Positions 16,331 to 21,976 of a stretch of 30,840 nt of DNA are shown here, piece by piece. The notes below the pieces were generated by a model that worked only from the letters and a program-made list of their open reading frames with translations, searched no databases and was not told the origin of the DNA. How positions within the stretch are numbered: position 1 is the first letter of the stretch; every line of letters begins with the position of its first letter. Source of the stretch: Bacteroidales bacterium (GTDB taxonomy: Bacteria; Bacteroidota; Bacteroidia; Bacteroidales; UBA932); assembly GCA_016291185.1 (NCBI GenBank), contig JAEFAI010000027.1, forward strand, positions 1 through 30,840, read 5' to 3'. Position numbers and translations under genes: made by a program.

Positions 16331-16573
16331 ATGAAGAATCTAGAAGCTTCGGTCTCCGGACTGGAGAGACTGACTCTCGAGGAAATGCGCTGCATTTCTG
16401 GTGGGGAAACCGTCATCTGCCACTATGACGGTCGGAACAGAATGTTTTATGCCGTCAACGCTATTGCGAATGGCATAAAATGGATTAAACATTGGATTAC
16501 AAATGATGACCTGTACATCACGACAATCCATGATGACGGGACGCGAGACGAACCAGTCCCGTATCCCGCATAA
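16331..16573 (+). CDS. Double-glycine leader precursor peptide, putative bacteriocin
   Basis: An 80-residue precursor. The leader LERLTLEEMRCISGG (residues 11-25) has the spaced hydrophobics and terminal Gly-Gly that C39 peptidases recognise. Cleavage after residue 25 would release a 55-residue peptide beginning ETVICHYDG, with a hydrophobic, potentially helical middle (FYAVNAIANGIKWIKHWI) and an acidic Pro-rich end (DDGTRDEPVPYPA). The mature part has a single cysteine (C30), so no intrapeptide disulfide is possible. No modifying enzyme is seen nearby. It lies directly downstream of the exporter and HTH gene and is followed by a strong terminator. A bacteriocin or signalling peptide are both possible; bacteriocin is favoured by the flanking CPBP genes. 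The core does not resemble any bacteriocin I can name. Confidence 0.85.
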   Translation: MKNLEASVSGLERLTLEEMRCISGGETVICHYDGRNRMFYAVNAIANGIKWIKHWITNDDLYITTIHDDGTRDEPVPYPA

Positions 16574-16593
16574 CGAAGACTTCTCATGCTCCT

Positions 16594-16631
16594 TAATCGA
16601 AAGCTGGTAAGCACCACCCAGCTTTCGATTA
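16594..16631 (+). terminator. Intrinsic terminator after the precursor gene
   Basis: A perfect 14-base stem, TAATCGAAAGCTGG (16594-16607) and CCAGCTTTCGATTA (16618-16631), encloses a 10-base loop and is followed by TTATTCATATTGTTC. It lies 20 bases after the precursor stop, so the peptide message likely ends here and the CPBP gene needs its own promoter or read-through. Confidence 0.85.
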
Positions 16632-16678
16632 TTATTCATATTGTTCTGTGGAAATAATTTGCTATATTTAAAGGAAAA

Positions 16679-17686
16679 ATGGGCAAAACAAGACAGCATA
16701 TTCCCTTTCCCGCTACTCTATTGGAATTACTTATTACATTCCTCATTGCGGTGTTTATTACCGTTGGTTTTATGATTGCTGTTCCCCTAGACAATGCCCA
16801 CTTTTTCAGTGATTCTATTGAAAATCAGTGGTTTTCCGACTTCCTAATTTTCTTCATACTTTTTCTTTCTATTCTTGTAATTACCATTATCGTTAATCGG
16901 GCCCGTAAGACTAGGTTCGTCCTTTTCTCAAAACACTGTCATTACGACTGGAAATTATTGCTGCTTGTCCTTGGAACCACATTAATTGTGTTCTACACCC
17001 TTATCACTCCTTTGGATTCGTTGCTATGGGGGGTTGAACCAAGTAATGTTTCTTCCTCGTGGGTCGTTCTTTTATCGGCTTTGATTATTGGCCCATCAAT
17101 TGAAGAGATTTTATTCCGAGGAATAGCCCTTAATGGATTGTTATATAAGCAAAAGCCGACTTCCGCAATCATATCTACTGCACTACTGTTTGCTCTCGTT
17201 CATCTTGATTACCACAAGTTGTTTTCTGCTTTCGTGCTAGGGCTTATTCTTGGTGTTCTTTATATCAGAACTAACAGGAATCTCCTTTTCTGCATCATCA
17301 GCCATATTTTTGTCAACGTAGTATCGTACTTTGGCCTATTTGACCTCGGCATCTATCAAAACCAATTCCTCAACATTGTGCTTGTTTTTATAAGCCTTCT
17401 TATATTTTCTTTTCTTATTTTCTTTTCTTTTTCAAGAAGAAACGAATCGTCTGCACAGGGTGATTCACTGGTAACAGTCACGTCTGTAAATAATGAGGTT
17501 GAAGCACAACTCTTGAAAGCGAAACTGGCAGCGGCCGGAATCGAATCTATCATCGTTGGCGAAACATCTCCATACCCGGATCTAAACCAAGTGTATCCAA
17601 TCCGCATACTGGTAAATAAGCAGAATGCTACGACTGCCACAAGAATTATAATGGATTGCATCTCTGACACTATAAACAACCACTAG
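16679..17686 (+). CDS. CPBP-family membrane protease fused to a DUF2007-like domain
   Basis: A 335-residue polytopic membrane protein. The CPBP (CAAX protease/bacteriocin-processing) core has EEILFRG with E142, E143 and R147, H175 in ALVHLDYH, and H209/N213 in ISHIFVN, matching the conserved metal-site pattern. About eight membrane helices are visible up to residue 250. Residues about 262-330 form a soluble domain resembling DUF2007 (LVTVTSVNNEVEAQLLKAKL, then AAAGIESIIV and PIRILVNKQNATTATRI). CPBP proteins near bacteriocin genes often act in self-immunity, so immunity is the first hypothesis. The gene is visibly A/T-rich (many ATT, TTT, CTT codons) compared with its neighbours, suggesting a different origin. 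The CPBP plus DUF2007 fusion is uncommon to my knowledge. It starts 47 bases after the terminator. Confidence 0.85.
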   Translation: MGKTRQHIPFPATLLELLITFLIAVFITVGFMIAVPLDNAHFFSDSIENQWFSDFLIFFILFLSILVITIIVNRARKTRFVLFSKHCHYDWKLLLLVLGTTLIVFYTLITPLDSLLWGVEPSNVSSSWVVLLSALIIGPSIEEILFRGIALNGLLYKQKPTSAIISTALLFALVHLDYHKLFSAFVLGLILGVLYIRTNRNLLFCIISHIFVNVVSYFGLFDLGIYQNQFLNIVLVFISLLIFSFLIFFSFSRRNESSAQGDSLVTVTSVNNEVEAQLLKAKLAAAGIESIIVGETSPYPDLNQVYPIRILVNKQNATTATRIIMDCISDTINNH

Positions 17687-17743
17687 TTGTTATTTTCTAT
17701 TGCACATTGTATGTCCACTTAAATTTAGGACTATTATCTAATT

Positions 17744-19084
17744 ATGAATGGACTGTCTCGGATTAGTTTGGTGGTGGTTGTCTATTTTGTAACTCTTAGC
17801 ACTACCGTAGCTCAATCGGTCTATAGCTACTCCGACTGCATCAAAATTGCCCTAAAAGAAAACTCTCATATTATGCAGGCGCATTCAAACGCCGCGATTG
17901 CTGCAGAGGCAAAAAAGGGAAGTGCCTACTCTTTTATTCCCTCCATGTCCATCTCCAACCAGCACAACCTCTCCACGGGGCGGGTTCTTGATCCGACAAC
18001 GTATCAATTCATCACGAACCGGACTGTTTTCGACATGAGCGCATCCGTCGGAGGATCCGTGACTTTGTTTGCCGGAGGCGAGCGCACCCAGCAAGTCCGA
18101 AAAGCGAAACTAAATCTTCAGTCCGCGTTGCTCGAGACAGAACGAACACGCAATGATTTGACGCTTACTATCACTTCGATGTTTCTCAATCTGGTCCTTG
18201 ACAGGGAAGCCATTGCCGTCATCAAGAACAAGTTGGCGCTCCTTCAAGATCAGGAAGAGAGAATTCGTAAAAGGATAGAATACTCAGCCGCGGCGCCGAG
18301 TGACCTGCTCACCATCCAAGCTGATGCTACCAATGCTCAGGTTGACTTGACAAATGCTTGTAGCAATTTCGACCTCGACCGTATCGCACTCTGCGAGTTG
18401 CTCGCCATAAACGACTGGCAGAACTTCGACATCACCACAGAAGGCCAGGACTTTGATGATATCCAGCCGCGCCTTTGGGATGTCGACAATCTTGTCCAAT
18501 CCGCCTATACGCTTCCGCAAATCCGGCAAAAAGAACTGACTATAGAATCAGCGGCCCGCGACATTCGCATCGCCGCCTCCGCTTTCTGGCCAACGCTACG
18601 GCTCAACGCCGGATACGGGACGACCTTCTCCAATGCCCGCATTCGCCTGGATGGGAACGAATACTCTTTCCGGGATCAATTACGGGACAATATGAGTTCT
18701 TATGTGACTCTCTCTATCAGCATACCTATCCTGAGCGCAATCTCAGTATCCAACACTGTCAAGCAACGCAAACTGGCCCAAGAACGCGCCAGGCAGGAGC
18801 TTACTATGACAAAATTGGCACTGGACAAAGAGGTTAAACAGGCGGTTGTAAACACCAATGCTTCCTATGCTAAATACCATCTTCTGGAAGACAATGTAAC
18901 AAAATGCCGCGAAGCACTCAGATTGGTCGAGTTGAAATACGATGCCGGAGCAGCTACGTACTACGATTACCAAATTGCCGTCAGCAATCTGTTTCAAGCA
19001 GAGGAACAGCGTCTGCAGGCAAAATACGAATACATCTTCAGAACTTATATCCTTAAATTCTACGGCAATCAGGGATGGCTGTAA
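17744..19084 (+). CDS. TolC-family outer-membrane efflux protein
   Basis: Outer-membrane channel of a type I export system, 446 residues, with a signal peptide ending near residue 23 (LSTTVAQ). Two homologous halves of long amphipathic helices and strands are visible: YSYSDCIKIALKENSHIMQA begins half one, and LVQSAYTLPQIRQKELTIES begins half two. The typical end motif region ALRLVELKYDAGAATYYDYQ, then IAVSNLFQAEEQRLQAKYEY, is intact. Its location in the same island as HlyD and C39-ABC, with no other TolC here, makes it the likely third exporter component. A degenerate relative of the 22-base element (GTCC/GGAC at 17713-17731) lies just before its start. The preceding CPBP stop overlaps a weak 6-base hairpin (17675-17691). 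Confidence 0.92.
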   Translation: MNGLSRISLVVVVYFVTLSTTVAQSVYSYSDCIKIALKENSHIMQAHSNAAIAAEAKKGSAYSFIPSMSISNQHNLSTGRVLDPTTYQFITNRTVFDMSASVGGSVTLFAGGERTQQVRKAKLNLQSALLETERTRNDLTLTITSMFLNLVLDREAIAVIKNKLALLQDQEERIRKRIEYSAAAPSDLLTIQADATNAQVDLTNACSNFDLDRIALCELLAINDWQNFDITTEGQDFDDIQPRLWDVDNLVQSAYTLPQIRQKELTIESAARDIRIAASAFWPTLRLNAGYGTTFSNARIRLDGNEYSFRDQLRDNMSSYVTLSISIPILSAISVSNTVKQRKLAQERARQELTMTKLALDKEVKQAVVNTNASYAKYHLLEDNVTKCREALRLVELKYDAGAATYYDYQIAVSNLFQAEEQRLQAKYEYIFRTYILKFYGNQGWL

Positions 19085-19102
19085 TGGAGGCGCAACCGTC
19101 GT

Positions 19103-19124
19103 TTTGTCTACAGGTTTAGACAAA
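19103..19124 (+). promoter_or_regulatory. 22-base inverted-repeat element, copy 2
   Basis: TTTGTCTA (19103-19110) and TAGACAAA (19117-19124) form a perfect 8-base inverted repeat around CAGGTT. It matches copy 1 (16227-16248) at 19 of 22 positions and is followed by CTTTTCATATATTGC, close to the sequence after copy 1. It lies 63 bases before the small ORF at 19188 and shortly after the TolC stop, so it could also act as a weak terminator. Confidence 0.65.
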
Positions 19125-19187
19125 CTTTTCATATATTGCAAACGGAAGTTTCCAAGCCTAATCGTTTTTTTGTTTAATTTACTATTT

Positions 19188-19295
19188 ATGAATGTCTGGA
19201 GAAAAGAGTTTACAGCTAAAGCAATCCTGCATCTAGTCTTCAATAGCTTAGTATTCGCTGCAATGGCAATCCTCAACAGTCAAGGTGGACAATAG
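19188..19295 (+). CDS. Possible 35-residue membrane peptide
   Basis: ATG 19188 to TAG 19295 codes for 35 residues: a basic N-terminus (MNVWRKEFTAKAI), one hydrophobic stretch (LHLVFNSLVFAAMAIL) and a polar end NSQGGQ. There is no Gly-Gly leader. The reasons to believe it are its position after copy 2 of the 22-base element, a GTTTAATTTA run before the start like that before the precursor gene, and the tight 12-base spacing to the next small membrane gene. It could be a leaderless toxin, an immunity peptide or a chance ORF. Confidence 0.4.
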   Translation: MNVWRKEFTAKAILHLVFNSLVFAAMAILNSQGGQ

Positions 19296-19307
19296 TTCTT
19301 TACAAAA

Positions 19308-19541
19308 ATGGATATAAAGCAAGAACTCAAGAATCAGATCGTGGCCCGGATAGTTGCGGCCATCGCGTTGATAATCATCTGGATATTCGTCCTCGTCTAC
19401 ATCCTGCGCCGGGACATCACCCATGGGATACAAAGCATGCAGACAACGGACTGGATAATAATAGGTTTAGGCGTACTCGTTATCGCTTATGAAACATATA
19501 GCGTTCTAAAAAACCGAAAGAAATTAAAAGAACTTGATTAG
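19308..19541 (+). CDS. Small two-helix membrane protein
   Basis: 77 residues with two clear membrane helices (IVARIVAAIALIIIWIFVLV, about 11-31, and WIIIGLGVLVIAYETYSVL, about 49-67) joined by a basic-to-polar loop, and a lysine-rich tail (KNRKKLKELD). I do not recognise the family. Similar size and topology are common among bacteriocin immunity proteins, and it sits in a tight series of small membrane genes inside the peptide island. That role is inference from position only. Confidence 0.7.
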   Translation: MDIKQELKNQIVARIVAAIALIIIWIFVLVYILRRDITHGIQSMQTTDWIIIGLGVLVIAYETYSVLKNRKKLKELD

Positions 19542-19573
19542 GAGAATACGCAGGATTATAAACAATTCAAATA

Positions 19574-19996
19574 ATGGATTACAATTCTTTTAGCAAACCC
19601 AAGATGGTTGCCAACGCGGTTGGCGCCGTCATTTGTTACATCCTGTTCGCCTACGAACTTCACGGCCGTATCCAGGACCATTCCAGCATCACCAGTTCCC
19701 TCCTGTTTCTGTACTTTGCTGTCAACTGCACCTTCAGGGTCATCTCGTTCGCTCGACTGAAACACAAAAAGAAAAGCTTGACCGACGAAAAAGCCCTCTT
19801 GAAGGCGGAACACCGTCAGGGTCTTGTCCTAAACATTTTCAACAACGCCACGGCGGCACTCCTCCTGTTGATTTTCATGATTCACGCCATTACGCTGAAG
19901 GAAACATGGCTTACTGTCTTCTGCGCAGCCAGCGTCATCGCCTTCACGGCCATTCTGGTCATGAACATCCTAAACCTCAGGAAGCGGGACGCATAA
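19574..19996 (+). CDS. Small four-helix membrane protein of unknown function
   Basis: 140 residues. Hydrophobic segments at about 12-28 (ANAVGAVICYILFAYEL), 38-58, 88-105 (ATAALLLLIFMIHAITL) and 113-131 (VFCAASVIAFTAILVMNILN) suggest four membrane helices, with a lysine-rich cytoplasmic loop in the middle (RLKHKKKSLTDEKALLKAE). I see no catalytic motif or family signature. The gene starts 32 bases after the two-helix protein gene, and the 75-residue gene follows after 27 bases, so these genes likely form one transcript. Confidence 0.7.
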   Translation: MDYNSFSKPKMVANAVGAVICYILFAYELHGRIQDHSSITSSLLFLYFAVNCTFRVISFARLKHKKKSLTDEKALLKAEHRQGLVLNIFNNATAALLLLIFMIHAITLKETWLTVFCAASVIAFTAILVMNILNLRKRDA

Positions 19997-20023
19997 TAGG
20001 CTCACACGCATAATTTAATACGT

Positions 20024-20251
20024 ATGAAAGAAGAATTATTGTTTATAGGGATCATTTTCCTCCTGAGTTTGATAGCGTCTGTTTATTATGGGGGCATCAA
20101 GCGTTTTGCGGCTGCAGCCAAGGAGAAGAAGTATCAGCAGGCCACCATCGAACTTATTATCCTCCTGGCAATCACCGCCATCTGCGTTTTCATCGTGAAG
20201 CCGTTCCATATGGTAGGACATCTGGTATCATTGATTCCGCTCGTTCAGTAG
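20024..20251 (+). CDS. 75-residue membrane protein, paralogue of the gene at 24749
   Basis: Two hydrophobic segments (ELLFIGIIFLLSLIASVYY, about 4-22, and IELIILLAITAICVFIV, about 42-58) flank a basic amphipathic linker (GGIKRFAAAAKEKKYQQ). The end MVGHLVSLIPLVQ is identical to that of the 78-residue protein at 24749-24985. The last 42 bases of both genes are identical while upstream codons differ, which points to duplication with recent exchange or strong constraint. Family unknown; an immunity or envelope-stress role is only a guess. Confidence 0.75.
   Translation: MKEELLFIGIIFLLSLIASVYYGGIKRFAAAAKEKKYQQATIELIILLAITAICVFIVKPFHMVGHLVSLIPLVQ
20210..20251 (+). repeat. 42-base direct repeat, copy 1
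   Basis: The 3' end of the 75-residue gene (ATGGTAGGACATCTGGTATC onward to the stop) is identical over 42 bases to 24944-24985, the 3' end of its paralogue. The pair is in direct orientation and brackets the thioredoxin-lipoprotein and barrel genes, so recombination between copies would delete or duplicate that unit. Confidence 0.9.
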
Positions 20252-20342
20252 TGGGAGCCTAAGCTCTCTACGCTCCAAATCCCACTGGGGTGCAAATAAG
20301 CCCTTTCTGCACCCCGAACTTCACTTTTGATCTGCACCCCAG
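20250..20342 (+). terminator. Hairpin cluster after the small membrane genes
   Basis: AGTGGGA (20250-20256) pairs with TCCCACT (20280-20286). GGGGTGCA (20287-20294) can pair with TGCACCCC at 20308-20315 (8 bases) or, extended to 10 bases, with the second copy at 20333-20342. No long T-run follows. A terminator is likely; the alternative pairings also look like an attenuator. The rest of the 247-base gap holds copy B of the 39-base element and a promoter. Confidence 0.6.
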
Positions 20343-20366
20343 AAGCGGCGAGGCACCAACGAAGAA

Positions 20367-20405
20367 CCTCCCGCAAATCCGTCATTATCTGATACTGATG
20401 AGTCA
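20367..20405 (+). promoter_or_regulatory. Shared 39-base upstream element, copy B
   Basis: This block matches 10181-10219 at 34 of 39 positions, with an identical 18-base core. The palindrome of copy A is only partly kept here (TGATAC...GAGTCA). It lies 50 bases before the TATATTTG box of the thioredoxin-lipoprotein gene. Confidence 0.6.
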
Positions 20406-20454
20406 TAATGAGACGAAAGCGCCATCGGGCGTAGTTATTCACACAGAGTATTCT

Positions 20455-20462
20455 TATATTTG
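20455..20462 (+). promoter_or_regulatory. -7 box of the thioredoxin-lipoprotein gene
   Basis: TATATTTG matches the Bacteroidota -7 box and lies 37 bases before the ATG at 20499. The -33 region (GTAGTTATTC) is only a weak match. Confidence 0.6.
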
Positions 20463-20498
20463 ATTGAGATGTTTTACATTTAACTGATAGCCAAGATC

Positions 20499-21971
20499 GT
20501 GAAAACAATGAAGTGGTGTATTGCCGGCCTCCTGGCCACCCTGGCACTGTACGCTTGCGGGCCCAAGAACGAGCCTGCGGTGGAACCCGTTAATCGCAAT
20601 AACGGGAAAGTCGTCGTCATCTTTGAAGACTGTCCTTTGCAGACAAGCACCCGAGTATTCGGAGGATCCCGGAGTCATGTCGAAAATCGAACCATTAATT
20701 TTATGGACGAGAACGGCGACCGAGTTGTTTTTGACCCCCAACTAGTGGGCCGGGACACGCTGGAGATTCCCACCTATCTGGGTTATGCCGAGATGCAGCA
20801 TCTGTACAAAGTTCTTGAGTATGATTGTTATTTGCTACAGGAAGGCGACACGGTCCTCGTCCGGTACGGAGAGACAGGAAGGCCCATGCTTCAGAGTTTA
20901 GTCTATGAAGGCAACTCCGACGTATACAACCTGCCCTACACGATTCCGAATGCCATCCAGAAGTTTGGTTTTTTTATCGAGACGGTACTTACGGGGGCAG
21001 ATTTTACAAATGCATATCGATATTTCCACGATAAAGCACACCGGGCTAAGTACCCAGGTCTCGAAGACTCTTACAGGCCGGTTTATGTTGATCTTGATTC
21101 CCTCGCGATCGTGCACAAACAGTATTTGACAACGCTCAGTGCCGCTGTTGATTCTCTCTATCGCGGGCAGATCATTGACACGAGTTACTACCGCTACATG
21201 CAGCATCGCTTCTTCCCGGAGAGCCGCTACACGCCCGAAGAGGTCATCCAGTCAGACAGCCTCCTGCATTACGTGTCCAACTTTTCTACCGCCCAGCATT
21301 ACCAGAATGCACATCTCTTCAATAATATCGTCGCTTCTTTTGACCGGATTGCGCGCGATACCGTTATGACTCCCCTGGCCAAGAGAGGGACCCTGAAGCG
21401 CCTCCTGAATCTGATCCTCACGGACGAGTCCGGCTGGAAGCACTACTCAAAAGACCTCAAATCCCGGTACACACAGAGATACATTGAGCTCACGGGAGAT
21501 TCGACCGTCGTCACAAAAGTTGCCACCAAGGAGATTGCCGTCGCATCACTGAATTCCGCGCTTCCGCTCGAGTCCACCGACGGAGAGACCATCAGCCTGG
21601 AAAAGCTTTTGGAGAGCCACAAAGGGAAAGTGGTGTATGTGGACTTCTGGGCATCCTGGTGCGGCCCCTGCATCGGGCAATTTCCGAAAAGCCGGGAATT
21701 ACACAAGCGCTTCGCCGGGAAGGATGTCGTATTCCTGTTCATTTCCACCGACTCGAATCAGAAGAGCTGGATGGACAAAGTCAACGAAAACGCCGATCTC
21801 CTGTCCGGATCCTACCGCGTCCTGGACCCCGACGCCGACTTCCTGAAGCAGATCAAACTGGACAAAATCCCGCGCTTCCTGATCTATGGCCGGGACGGGA
21901 AACTCGTCAACCCGGATGCCCCCAGGCCCAGTGATGAAAGTATCAACGAGGCCTTGAACGCGCTTTTATGA
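20499..21971 (+). CDS. Lipoprotein with C-terminal TlpA-like thioredoxin domain
   Basis: A 490-residue lipoprotein (lipobox ALYAC, Cys20) expected in the periplasm. Residues about 30-350 form a domain of unknown function, rich in Tyr and Asp. The C-terminal thioredoxin-fold domain (about 360-490) has the redox motif WCGPC at 387-391 in YVDFWASWCGPCIGQFPKSR and the cis-Pro loop KIPRFLIYG. This is the architecture of Bacteroidota TlpA/ResA-like disulfide reductases. It starts at ATG 20499; ATG 20508 is an alternative. The barrel gene follows after 5 bases, so the two are likely one transcript. A role in handling the single cysteine of the exported peptide, or of barrel-bound substrates, is speculative. 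Confidence 0.88.
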   Translation: MKTMKWCIAGLLATLALYACGPKNEPAVEPVNRNNGKVVVIFEDCPLQTSTRVFGGSRSHVENRTINFMDENGDRVVFDPQLVGRDTLEIPTYLGYAEMQHLYKVLEYDCYLLQEGDTVLVRYGETGRPMLQSLVYEGNSDVYNLPYTIPNAIQKFGFFIETVLTGADFTNAYRYFHDKAHRAKYPGLEDSYRPVYVDLDSLAIVHKQYLTTLSAAVDSLYRGQIIDTSYYRYMQHRFFPESRYTPEEVIQSDSLLHYVSNFSTAQHYQNAHLFNNIVASFDRIARDTVMTPLAKRGTLKRLLNLILTDESGWKHYSKDLKSRYTQRYIELTGDSTVVTKVATKEIAVASLNSALPLESTDGETISLEKLLESHKGKVVYVDFWASWCGPCIGQFPKSRELHKRFAGKDVVFLFISTDSNQKSWMDKVNENADLLSGSYRVLDPDADFLKQIKLDKIPRFLIYGRDGKLVNPDAPRPSDESINEALNALL

Positions 21972-21976
21972 TTTAA

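Noticed and set aside
16331..16573. Modified RiPP (lanthipeptide, radical-SAM or graspetide product)
   Set aside because: No LanM/LanB, radical SAM, YcaO or ATP-grasp gene lies in the window, and the core lacks their typical repeated motifs.
16331..16573. Bacteroidetocin family member
   Set aside because: The core has only one cysteine and no recognisable similarity; only the leader and exporter type are shared.
20024..20251. Second Gly-Gly precursor, because of the YYGG in the sequence
   Set aside because: The GG lies after a membrane helix, lacks the leader pattern, and is not conserved in the paralogue (YASI).
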